From Nematopogon swammerdamellus (lineage: Eukaryota > Arthropoda > Insecta > Lepidoptera > Adelidae): a stretch of 64,000 bases of DNA. Under the pieces are notes generated by a model. The model was not told the DNA's origin and searched no databases. It saw only the letters and a list, made by a program, of their open reading frames with translations. This document shows, piece after piece, positions 43,244-52,800 of the stretch. The translations under genes and the position numbers were made by a program. Where the stretch lies: contig OX336339.1 of NCBI GenBank assembly GCA_946902875.1, forward strand, positions 23,281,349 through 23,345,348, read 5' to 3'. The stretch's first letter is position 1. The number at the start of each line of letters is the position of its first letter.

Positions 43244-43470
43244 AAGAACATTTAATAGGTATGGACGTCGGACCTTCCCCGCGCCAGCGTAACACGACGT
43301 TTGTATAAACGTACAAATTCCATTCGTTACCAACCAATCAGAGCGCGATACCGCCCGATACCACCCAATCAGAGCGCGCGCCGTCCTCTCCGCTACCCGC
43401 GGAGCTCGGCGACGCTGTTTCTCATATAAGCATTGGACAGTCTGACGTCCATACCTATTTAAATGTTCTT
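43244..43470. mobile_element. MITE with AAGAACATTTAA terminal repeats
   Basis: AAGAACATTTAATAGGTATG on the left pairs with CATACCTATTTAAATGTTCT on the right, continuing through GACGTCGGAC/GTCTGACGTC. The interior holds two copies of CCAATCAGAGCGCG and a GC-rich hairpin. No coding frame. Confidence 0.7.
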
Positions 43471-43564
43471 GAAGTTTAGTATGTAACCCATATTAAAAAA
43501 AGCTCTATAAAGTTTCTTGGCCGATTTTTTCTTATTTCTTATAGATAGTATTGCTGAACGGGAC

Positions 43565-43720
43565 AAAAAAAAGGCGGTTAAGTGAGAACGTTGTTCACCC
43601 GTACAGGGTTCCGTAACCCCTTCCGCGGCCGCGTACGTAATTGAGTTTCGTAACTGGTTGCGGTAGAAGAATATTTATTCTTCGTTGGTAACTGGTTTCC
43701 GTAAAAGAATATTTATTTAC
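43565..43720 (-). mobile_element. fragment joining a TGTC-variant end to a 39-bp-repeat flank
   Basis: GGCGGTTAAGTGAGAACGTT and ACAGGGTTCCGTAACC resemble the variant TGTC end. From 43620 the sequence CCTTCCGCGGCCGCGTACGT ... GGTAGAAGAATATTTATT matches the 57400-57500 array and flank in reverse, with about two units. Confidence 0.6.
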
Positions 43721-43799
43721 TTTCTTGCGCGTATAGAGTGTGTTTCTGCTTCTGTATTGTTTTTTTTTTTTTCTATGAAAGATCAAATAAACGATAATC

Positions 43800-43935
43800 T
43801 ACTCTACCCTGCCCTGCCCTGCTCTGCTCTGCTCTGCTCTGCTCTGCTCTGCTCTACGCTATTCTACTCTACTAAAATCTACTCTACTATAATCTACTCT
43901 ACTATATTCTATTCTACTATAGACTATTCTAGATA
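43800..43935. repeat. CTGCC/CTGCT to CTACT pentanucleotide microsatellite
   Basis: CTGCCCTGCC passes into CTGCTCTGCT and then into CTACTCTACTATAAT units, a graded 5-bp and derived array. Confidence 0.9.
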
Positions 43936-44736
43936 TCAAGACAAGTGCAAGTGTAAAGTGACACGGGCGTTGTTTATATATAGGCACTTGAATTCGTGTC
44001 TTTGAAATTGAGTTACCGCGTCAAAGACTTACTCATACATAAAAAAATATTCTCACCGGTCGCAAGGGCGAGCGATCGAGCCGCTCTGCCCCCGCCGCGC
44101 CCCCGCCCCGCCCCCGCTCCGCCGCGGAGCGATTAGCGCAGCCGATGCCTGTTACGAAGCCCGGCCTCAATTTCGTCGACACTCGGCGAGAAACGGCTCC
44201 GTCACCGTGAAAGGCTACACATAAACACTCTCTCCCCGCATTCAGCGTGATCAAACGTTCGGTAATAAAGATAGATTGATGGTCGCCCTTCCTGGGCTAA
44301 CTATCTCGATCTCGTACCGTGCGTAGTACGTATCTATGCGCGCACATGAATTTCCGAACGCAGCTCTAGTGTACCGTCGGGAGAGCAAGCTTTACGTAGC
44401 CGATGTCGGCGTTTTGGAAGGTCAGCTGCGAAAGGGAGAAAATTATGTTTGTTTGACAAAATTATAGATAAACTTACTTTATTTATTTATTTATTAAAAA
44501 TGTTTACAGTTTGTACAAATATATATTAGCTCGTATAAAATAACAATGTATTTTTTCGTATTTTTTTTAATAGTTTTCGTGGTAAAAGTTGCTCTACTCA
44601 ATTAAAAAAATATATTATTACGAGTGTACAATCTTGTGCAAAATGTGATACCTAGGGGCGGAAAATTTTTCTTCCACAAAGTTTTTGGTCTTATTAAGAT
44701 ATTTTAGTGTGTTGATCTTTCAACATAAAAGTACCT
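43936..44736. other. unique sequence with CpG-rich block
   Basis: 44060-44260 is CpG-rich and non-repetitive; no coding signal. Confidence 0.4.
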
Positions 44737-45005
44737 ACACAGGGTAATATTGGTAACATTCCGCAAATTTAGAGGGTTAATCGTTATCGAAAACTATGCA
44801 GTTTTCAAAAAAGAACGGTGGGGCGAAATTGTAAAATTTAATTTAAGGCCTCCATACATTTTCATAAATACATAAACTCAAAAATGTATGGAGGACTCAA
44901 TTTTTTTTTTTACAATTTTGCCACCGCTGTTTTTGAAATCTACTTAGTTTTCGATATAGATCAACCCCCTGAAATATCCGGCATTGTAACAAAATCAACC
45001 AGTGT
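44737..45005. repeat. imperfect foldback element
   Basis: GGTTAATCGTTATCGAAAAC pairs with the stretch at about 44948-44968, and GGCCTCCATACATTTT (about 44858) with AAAATGTATGGAGGAC (about 44881). Non-coding, MITE-like. Confidence 0.7.
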
Positions 45006-45027
45006 AAAATCTTATAGTTCTCGATAG

Positions 45028-45181
45028 TTATATCCGCCATAATAACACATATTCTGTGAAAATTTCAACAGGCTATCTATCTATTACAGTTAGAAAGATA
45101 CAGCAGTAGGACAGACAGATGAGCAGACAGACGGCGGCGTAGGCTAATTAATAGGCTTCCGTAAGAAGATGACCTAAAAAT
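45028..45181 (+). mobile_element. TGTC element, 3' half
   Basis: AACACATATTCTGTGAAAAT through AGGCTAATTAATAGGCTTCC; the closing hairpin is degraded. Confidence 0.7.
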
Positions 45182-45807
45182 AAAGTAAGGTCGCAATCAA
45201 CCTCTGCAGGTGTACAAATAGTTACATCGAAAAATTCTGCCTATCCTCACCAAAGTGAAATTCAAACAAGTATGTGGAACTTGAAAACTTTTTGTGCCAA
45301 CTGTACCGCTAGGCGCACACTGAAAGATATAATCTACACTTACTAGTAACGTCTTGATTTATTTTGTAACATTAAAAGTAAAGTATTTTCCTTCAGGGAT
45401 AGTGATTTATAGCACGACCCTAAAAGGTCAAGTGCCCAAATACTTCTGCAGTAGATTCGCAAAAAAAAAACTTAATTCCTTTTTAACGGACCTTGTCTTA
45501 GGGTTGATAGATTTATCTTTACTCAGGCTAAGTACATTTTTAGGCAATGGCACAGTGAATTGCTCTTTAAGTAAGTAACTATTTCCTAATATATAAGATA
45601 GTCTTGAATTTTTACCAGTGCAGAATGTTATTAATAACTAAAATTTACTTTAACAAGGTTACTGATAATGTGAAATGAAATTCCTTAATAGATCAAACAA
45701 AGGAATTATTAGAATATGAAGGATATGCTTGTATTAGAGGCATTTACGAAAATCTTACACATACTCAAATAATTTCCAAACAAAATACATGCAAAGATTT
45801 AATGAGT
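45182..45807. other. no gene recognised
   Basis: A 74-codon plus-strand frame (45354-45578) has no family signature. Confidence 0.4.
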
Positions 45808-46015
45808 TAGGCGACAGGCTATAGCCACCTCTCACCTAGGCGCTGTCCTTTCAGCAAGTCATGAAGCAGGTGCGTTTTCGTGCCTTACTTGCTGCTTGAT
45901 AGTTATCTTGTCCGAATACTTTGCTAAAAGTGGTGGTCGGTGTTGTGCTGTAATTTACAAGAGTACTTGGAGCACCGCACCGACTACTCTGCTTGCCCTG
46001 ATTGTCGGACTGTAC
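45808..46015 (+). mobile_element. GGCGACTAAGGGATA-family repeat, 5'-truncated
   Basis: It starts at AGGCGACAGGCTATAGCCAC and runs to CTGATTGTCGG; a G-rich GGGGGAGGGGGGAGGG tract follows. Confidence 0.7.
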
Positions 46016-46720
46016 TTGGGGGAGGGGGGAGGGGGGGAGTAATATATGGGCTGGGAGAGCGTTCCAGAGTTCTGTGGAGGATAAATCTGCAGAAAAAAGC
46101 AGTATGTCATATTGACAATATTATCGTAAATTATCGTATATAGAGAAAATATATTTCGAACTGTTTTTCGCGCCTTCTCGAACGCAATATAGAACATTGT
46201 TACACTCCAAACACCTGAAGGGTGAACAGCCAGCGCATCGTTTTCTCGCTCAATAGCGAACCCCTTTTTTTATTTTATTTTCGTTTCGGTTGGAACGTTC
46301 GAAGACCGAGGCGGCGGCGCGGCGGCGGCCGTGCCCGAGGCCGCTACATGGAAGGGGTAGCGCCCAGATGTCGCGCGCCGACAAATTATTTACTACCCTC
46401 CTTTTGTCAGAATATGCATCTACATAGTCGATAAAGGAACGGGGATTCGAGCACGTGCGGCGAAGTTCGGTTATTTTGTGAAAATACACCCCCGTGCGAT
46501 ACTCGCGCACCTTCCGCGACGAGACTGCCTCTCGATTGCGACCGAAATGCGCAGCCCGTGAGCTTTTTATTGGCAACAGTGGAGGGAACACTCATTCCGA
46601 CACGTTAGACGCTGCACATTCTACTCGAGAAAAATTCAGTATACCGTTGTATTTTGAAAACCAACTGGTGTATGAATACTTCTTTATACATTTTACTTTT
46701 ATAAAGTAAAATGTACCTAT
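46016..46720. other. unique sequence
   Basis: CpG-richer at 46300-46380; overlapping frames on both strands from 46220 to 46600 without a domain. A 27-bp palindrome (CATTTTACTTTTATAAAG) lies near 46689-46714. Confidence 0.35.
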
Positions 46721-47190
46721 AAAAAAAAAACTGGAAAAAAAACATCAGCTGTACAAAAAACTAGAAAATAATAAGGACACAAGCCTGGGCCTTCTTAAGA
46801 TTTTACGTCTAGGTAAGAAATCGTGCAATACTAGCGTGCTGTCTTCTCATGTCGGATGCCACAGGGCACATTGTGTCGCTGCGTCAGCGGAATAAGTAAT
46901 AAATTGAGACTTTTAACAGACTAATATAAAAACGTGGGGCGCATGTTATTTTACGCATATTATACGCCCCACGTTTTTATATTAGTCTGTTAAAAGTCTC
47001 AATTTACTACTTATTCCGCTGACGCAGCGACACAATGTGCCCTTTGGCATCCGACATGAGAAGACAGCACGCTAGTATTGCACGATTTCTTACCTAGACG
47101 TAAAATCTTAAGAAGGCCCAGGCTTGTGTCCTTATTATTTTCTAGTTTTTTGTACAGCTGATGTTTTTTTTTCTAGTTTTTTTTAATAAA
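46721..47190. repeat. near-perfect long inverted repeat, about 220-bp arms
   Basis: The left arm runs from CTGGAAAAAAAACATCAGCT to AAAACGTGGGGCG and the right arm from CGCCCCACGTTTTTATATTA to ACAGCTGATGTTTTTTTTTC, with a loop of about 23 nt and only a handful of mismatches. No coding frame is evident. Confidence 0.9.
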
Positions 47191-47261
47191 ACCGTTTAAC
47201 TTAAAAGTTTTTTTACCTATTTTTTTATTTACTCGTTTTTAGTTTGATTTTTGGCTTGTAT

Positions 47262-47680
47262 CATTCATTACGCAAACTCCTCATCCTTTCCAACTCTCTC
47301 ATTGCATCTTTGTTACTCGGTTTCTTACCTGTCAATTTCTCACAATCAAGCTCCTCAATACATAGCCCTTCTAAAGACTTTACGCGACTCAATGCAACAT
47401 ACGCTTGACCCTCCTCAAATAGTCTGGAGCCCAAATACACGACAGCATGGTCAACAGTACTGCCCTACATTTTATGGACAGTGGAGGCCCATGCCAAAAT
47501 TTTCGGTAACATCCGTCTCTCAGCTGTTCCATAATTAAACTTTGCTGGAAACTGTATGGCTTTAGGATGGATAAGGTGCCCGCCGTCCCTCTCAAAATCA
47601 ATTTGAACAGATGGTATGTCTGTTTCATTTTGCGTTCGAGAAGTATGGGACACTCGCCCAAACAAACCAAATGAGCCCAA
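47262..47680 (-). pseudogene. Helitron-type PIF1-like helicase, C-terminal relic
   Basis: The minus strand encodes the end of a PIF1-family helicase of the sort carried by Helitrons. Read in one frame it shows HPKAIQFPAKFNYG, KILAWASTVHKM, a stop codon, [12 protein letters not shown], then [16 protein letters not shown] (helicase motif VI region, VALSR) and [14 protein letters not shown], ending at a natural stop near 47262. The single stop replaces the Gln expected in the HKMQG motif, a one-base CAG-to-TAG change. The Rep nuclease and most of the helicase are absent. The upstream side runs directly into a 130-bp tandem array. Confidence 0.75.
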
Positions 47681-48150
47681 ACTCGAGGGGGTTACTAGTA
47701 ACGGTTAGAAAATTCCACTGTACACATCCTGACTCCATCATCAGACCCTCGTCACCAAGTGTATTGGTAGAAGTATGGGACACTCGTCCAAACCAACCAA
47801 ATGAGCCCAAACTTGAGGGGGTTACTAGTAACAGTTGAAGAGTTCCACTGTACACCTCCAGACTCCATCATCAGACCCTCGTCACCAAATGTATTGGTAG
47901 AAGTATGGGACACTTGTCCAAACCAACCATATGAGCCCAACCACGAGGGCGTTACTAGTAACGGTTGAAGAGTTCCACTGTACACCTCCTGACTCCATCA
48001 TCAGACCCTCGTCACAAAGTGTACTGGTAGAAGTATGGGACACTCTTCCAAACAAACCAAATGAGCACAAACTCGAGGGGGTTACTAGTAACGGTTGAAG
48101 AGTTCCACTGTATACCTCCTGACTCCATCATCAGACCCTCGTTACCAAGT
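47638..48150. repeat. 130-bp tandem array, four units
   Basis: Four successive units start with AGAAGTATGGGACAC at about 47639, 47769, 47899 and 48029, an almost exact 130-bp spacing. They share GGGTTACTAGTAAC and CTCCATCATCAGACCCTCGT. The array is fused to the helicase relic on its left. 130 is not a multiple of three, so overlapping open frames on the minus strand are incidental. Confidence 0.85.
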
Positions 48151-48427
48151 TGAAATTATCATAATATTGTATTGTCACGAGAACTCAATGTGTGTGCAAA
48201 GTTTCATAAAAATCGGTTCAGTAGAAGTAGTTGAAAAGGTTGTCGCAAGATTTGAAACAAAGATAGTAACAAACAAACAAACAAATATACGGAGTCAAGC
48301 TAAATAAAACCGTTTAAAAAGTAGAGAGATTTTAATGCAAAAAATTATTAATATTTAATATTTGATTATTCTGACACTTATTTATTTCACCATATAGACA
48401 TATATGCATATTCAGTATGGTTCGTTA

Positions 48428-48670
48428 TTAGGGTTCCGTATCCGGTACGGAACCCTATTACAATTGCATTGGTATTACAAAGCCAACGCCGTCTGTCTGT
48501 CTGTCTGTGTGTGTCCGTCCGTCCGTCTGTTCGAGGGCTGTATCTCTTGAACCGTAATAGGTGCCCGTTGAAATTTTCACAGAATATGTGTTATTTATTA
48601 CTTATTATGGCCGATATAACAACAAATAATAAAAATAAGAAAAAGTAAAAAAAATCACGGGGGAACCCTA
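48428..48670 (-). mobile_element. TGTC element, truncated
   Basis: Terminal hairpin TAGGGTTCCGTATCCGGTAC, (TGTC)n at 48491-48535, ending at AATCACGGGGGAACC. The CCAAGTGCGAGT end is missing. Confidence 0.75.
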
Positions 48671-49056
48671 GAGTCTACAAACGCAATATCTCATAAAACA
48701 AAGTAACATACCTTACATATGTATTATTAGTATTGATAGAGACGATTGCTTCCATCTCGGTATGAAAGTTATATTTTGAACTTCGATAATCATAATATTC
48801 ATTATTTTGATGACACGAAGGAAAATTACAGAGCATACCTAAATAAGTAACCACAGATCCAACGGGGGCACTCGTGTGAGTTAGAGAGAACAGGAACTCC
48901 TATTACAATAATGAACCATTCAAGGAGCCACTTACTACGTGTCTACGAAGTTAGATAGTGAAGCGTGGCAACGTGCGGTCGGCTTCTGAAAGTGGATGAC
49001 AAACTGTGTAGTGCTCACCAAAAATAGTTTTGCCCTACCATACACTTCTTAATTTT
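48671..49056. other. fragment of a dispersed repeat, then unassigned sequence
   Basis: GAGTCTACAAACGCAATATC to GTATTGATAG (48670-48740) matches part of the 38025 family. The remainder to 49056 shows nothing recognisable. Confidence 0.4.
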
Positions 49057-49449
49057 TTGACGTGATAACGTCACGTCTTATAAATTGATGAACACCGGCT
49101 GCACGCACAAAAAAATGTCACGTTCCATCTGAGCCTGTGTGTGCAAGCGAGAGCGCGTAACAAGCGATCGAGAGGCACAATCGGCCCAAGCCGAAAGCGA
49201 ACCAAGAGAATCCGATATTCGTTTGGTCGTTTATGTGATTTCGTGGCTCAGTGGTAAGAGTGTAAGATTTGTATTTTTTGACCATGGGTTCGAATCCCTC
49301 AAATTTTTTTTTTAAGCAATGTTACGGTGTTTAAATTTGTTTAGGGTGTTTAGTTTTTTTTATAACCACCTAAGAAATATTTTCGGAAATACAAACGTAA
49401 CAAAAACGACTTGCGTGGCCTTACCACTTTATGACGTTATCACGTAAAA
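49057..49449. mobile_element. MITE-like element with ACGTGATAACGTCA ends and an internal tRNA-like module
   Basis: TTGACGTGATAACGTC near the left end is inverted at the right end as GACGTTATCACGTAA. Inside, a 73-nt tRNA-like stretch carries box A GTGGCTCAGTGG (49243-49254) and a consensus box B GGTTCGAATCC (49287-49297), followed by a T-run. The ends are assigned by the inverted motif only. Confidence 0.55.
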
Positions 49450-49483
49450 CTATCGTCCGTAAACCGATTTTACAGACAACCAA

Positions 49484-49740
49484 TTTTTTTTTTTTTCGGA
49501 AACTAACATAGTTGCCTTCATCCATCACCTACAACATCCGCGATGTCAGCCCATAACACCTTAGTGAACCAGGTGCCATGTCAGTGCTTCCCTTCATTTC
49601 ATGTCGGCTACACTGAACTGGACGGAACGAACGAACTATTTACATAACCGTTTCGTTAGTACGTTTCATTCAGTGCATCGGTATCAACCCGGGCTGGGTA
49701 AACCCTACCACCTATTAAGGTAAGAGCGAGGCTGACAAAG
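49484..49740 (-). mobile_element. composite SINE copy with the 5S-like block deleted
   Basis: The tail, body and core are present, then the sequence jumps from CTATTAAGGTAAGAG to CGAGGCTGACAAA, the first bases of the tRNA-like head. The 5S-like block and linker are missing. Confidence 0.75.
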
Positions 49741-50013
49741 TATTCTTAGAACCCATCGCTTCTCATATACTTAATCGTTTCTTTGTCGCACCGCTAGGGT
49801 GTGGAACTGTCTTCCGGCGAGTGCGTTTTCCGAATCCATTAACCTCGTTGGTTACGTCTTTCGTTACGTCCTTTAATCCCTTCAAACTTTGTATTAATAG
49901 GCAAGACAAGACAGCTTAGCAACAGTCCGCAAATCTGCTGGCATAGCGCTTCTCTGAGCGTGGTTTAGCGAAAAGACGCGAATTTTACTCGGCACAGCCA
50001 CCCATTTTGGTTT
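49741..50013 (+). pseudogene. CR1/Jockey-like LINE fragment, second copy
   Basis: Plus-strand relative of the fragment at 28561-28912, sharing the equivalents of RTHRFSKSFL, LECGTVFRRV and the closing block AACAGTCCGCAAATCTGCTGG. It has an extra duplicated stretch near 49840-49890 and several frameshifts. A SINE copy lies directly to its left. Confidence 0.65.
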
Positions 50014-50160
50014 ACATAAACATGTATATTCTGGCCGCAAGTGGCGCAAATCGGTCGTTAGACGTCCAAAAAGAGTAAGATCAGTGAATAAATGCTGTTG
50101 ATAGATTATCTGGGCGATTAATCTCTAAATTTATCTGACTTTACCATAACTTTCTCTAAG

Positions 50161-50578
50161 CAGCGGGTGGCCGAGTGGTCTGGCCGTCGGCTTCTCGTGC
50201 GAAAGGTCCGACGTTCAATTCCGGTCGGCATGTACCAATGAGTTTTTTCTGACGAAAAAAATTACGTGCATAACTACACCTGCTGCTTCACCGTTCGGAA
50301 CCGATCTAAAACTGTACGTCCCTTCCTTTGCCACTAGGTGGCAGGCTCAAATTGTAACCGACTACGTTAGTACCACCGCACTGGGTGTCCGTACTGGATG
50401 TCAGATGCCTCGCATAGCATAGCAGCCTCGGTTGTGTTCTCCTCTAGTTCAGTATAGCCAGCAGTCCAGGGAAGTCTCCGGTATGGCACTTACCTTCTCG
50501 GAGGCGATATGGCTGATCCGAGCATGTGCTTTGACCCCTCCGACTCAGCCAACCATACCGGATTACATAAAAAAAAAT
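50161..50578 (+). mobile_element. tRNA(Ser/Leu)-like SINE sharing the core, full-length copy
   Basis: The head resembles a long-variable-arm tRNA: box A GGTGGCCGAGTGG, box B GTTCAATTCC at about 50213-50222. A linker leads to a core at about 50308-50386 (AAAACTGTACGTCCCTTCC ... CACTAGGTGGCAGG ... AGTACCACCGCACTG) that matches the core of the tRNA/5S SINE. The body and 3' end (CATACCGGATTACAT plus A-run) are unrelated to that SINE. The CpG-containing boxes are intact, suggesting a fairly recent copy. Confidence 0.8.
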
Positions 50579-51171
50579 TCAAATGGCCAAATGAAATGTT
50601 CCTGATTATGAAACGTTAATTATCGGATCGCACACACTACAGGCATGATCCGCTGAACTCTGTCGTGTGCTCCGCACGCAACAAATACAATTCAACTTTA
50701 ACGTTATTTGAACGCTCCGGCTAACAGACAAATGGACATATTCAGAACAAAACGAAAACGCGACACGCAGCTCGGACCGCATTGTTCCCTGCATATTTAT
50801 TTCTATTGGAACCTGTGTTAACCGACCGCTTTAAATCGCATATGGCGGAGAAATCGAGATTTAAAACACAACCAGTCGACTCGGGGGGCGGAGGGTGCGA
50901 GCGAGCGGGGCGATGAGGGGACAACGCTGTGACAACAGCGCACGATACAAGCCGGGGTAAAAATAATAAACGAAACAGTCGTAAAAAAGTCGCAAGCAGC
51001 TGTTGCAATAACGTACTAGAGCGGTCGCAGTGTTTCTCATATTGTATATTCTGTAATTACCATTATTCCATATTCGCCAGTGACCGGTCCGATTCAGCGG
51101 AGGGGGCGGGGCGGGCGGCAGCGGCGCTCGGTCGATTCCAGGCGGCCTGTCACTTGTTCTGATCTATTTTT
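50579..51171. other. unique sequence
   Basis: 50870-50950 and 51080-51150 are GC-rich; no domain in any frame. Confidence 0.4.
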
Positions 51172-52800
51172 AACCCCCGACGCAAAAGGAGAGGGGAGTT
51201 ATAGTTTCACGCCTCTGTCTGTCTGTGTGTGTGTGTGTGTGTGTGTCTGCTGTGGCATCGTAGCTCCCAAACGGATGGGCCGATTTGGATGCGGTTTTTA
51301 GGGTTCCGTACCTCAAAGGAGGAAAAAACGGAACCCTTATAGGATCACTTTGTTGTCCGTCTGTCTGTCTGTCTGTCAAGACCTTTTTTCTCAGGAACGG
51401 GTAGACGTATCAAGTTGAAATTAATATCAAATACTAAGGTCTACGAAACCTTTGAGGTGTAGAAAATGCAAGCTTCTAGGTCAACGGAATCACTAGATAC
51501 GCCCATTTAAGTCACATATTTTGCTACCGGCAAATCAAATCAAAACCTATAGAGTACTTCCCGTTAACCTAGAATCATGAAATTTGGTAAGAAGCAAGGT
51601 CTCACAGCACAAGTAAAGGAAAAATCTAAAATTGTAAATTTATAGTTATGTGACATTAAAAAAATTGTTTGTTTGTTTTCTATGTCAAGGTCCCTTTTTC
51701 TCAGGAAAGGATCAAGATAACAAATTGAAATTAATACGAAATACTAAGATCTACGGTCTCTTTAATGTGTAGAATACCAAAGCTTCTAAATCAACGCAAT
51801 CAAAAGATACGGCCATCTATGTCAGATTTCATACTCGCAAACTCACTCCAAACAAATCAAAACCTATAGGGTATTTCCCGTCAACCTAGAATCATAAAAT
51901 TTGGTAATAAGCAAGGTCTCATAGCACACGTAAAGGAAAAAATCCTAAAATTGTAAACTTGTAGTTATGATATTAAAAAAAATTTGATTGTTTTGTGTGG
52001 CAAGTCAAGACCCTTTTTCTCAGTAACGAGTCAAGATATCAAATTGAAATTAATATGGAATACTAACGTCTGCGATCCCTTCGAGTTATATAAAATGAAA
52101 GCTTCTACATCAATATAATCAAAACAAACGGCTATTTATGGCAAATTTTAATACTTGCAAACTCATTCAAATGAAATCAAAACCTATAGGGTACTTACGT
52201 TGACCTGGAGTAATGAAATTTGGCAAGAAGCATGGTCTCACATCACAAGTAAAGAAAAAATCCGAAAATTTTAGATATTATGTCGTTATGTCATAGTCAT
52301 AATATAAGAAATATATTTTTGTATAACTTCACGAATGCCGCACAGTCAAACCATTGCTGTAGTGTTTATTTAGGCCTTCGTGATTTTCCAAAACAATTGT
52401 TTTTGTACATACCTACATAATACAAATATATTGAGTGATGCTGATGATACGGAACCCTCGGTGCGCGAGCCCAACTCGCACTTGCCGACTTTTTTCTTCA
52501 CTAGAAAGCTGGTTTAACAGGGATGTTTCTTAGCTGTGTTAGTAATCAACCAATAAAGTATTTATGAAGGAATAAAAAAATTACGCCCCACGGATGGACA
52601 GATTTCCAACAATTCCGACCCTTAAAAAGTCAAAAATTATTTCCGCTTACTTACTTAAAGGATTCGGGGGACCGCTAAGTAAATAAAATATAAAAACTCA
52701 GAGCTGCGCGGGTATTTACTTAGCGGTTCCCCGACTCCTTTAAGTAAGTCAACGAAAATGATTTTTCACTTTTTTAAGGTTCGGGGTTTTTTAATGTTAA
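51172..52800 (+). mobile_element. AACCCCCGAC element carrying a nested element with three tandem units
   Basis: The host element opens TTAACCCCCGACGCAAAAGG, passes a TGTC/TG microsatellite and GGCATCGTAGCTCCCAAACG, and stops at GATGCGGTTTTT (51297). It resumes at about 52497 with TTCACTAGAAAGCTGGTTTA, as seen uninterrupted near 55168, and ends in an inverted repeat (52617-52780). The insert opens AGGGTTCCGTACCTCAAAGG and closes with the TGTC-family end GTGCGCGAGCCCAACTCGCA. It contains three tandem units of about 310-320 bp starting TCAAGACCTTTTTTCTCAGG-like at about 51377, 51686 and 52006. Confidence 0.75.

Noticed and set aside
47625..48070. Series of overlapping minus-strand proteins with repeated motifs
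   Set aside because: Artefact of the 130-bp tandem array; the period is not a multiple of three and each frame soon stops.
49236..49310. Functional tRNA gene
   Set aside because: The A and B boxes are good, but the anticodon region is an AT-rich run (GATTTGTATTTTTTGACC) without a convincing stem, and the unit lies in a MITE-like element.
50161..50235. Functional tRNA-Ser or tRNA-Leu gene
   Set aside because: The tRNA-like head continues into a SINE core, body and A-run; related copies occur at 14727 and 18790.
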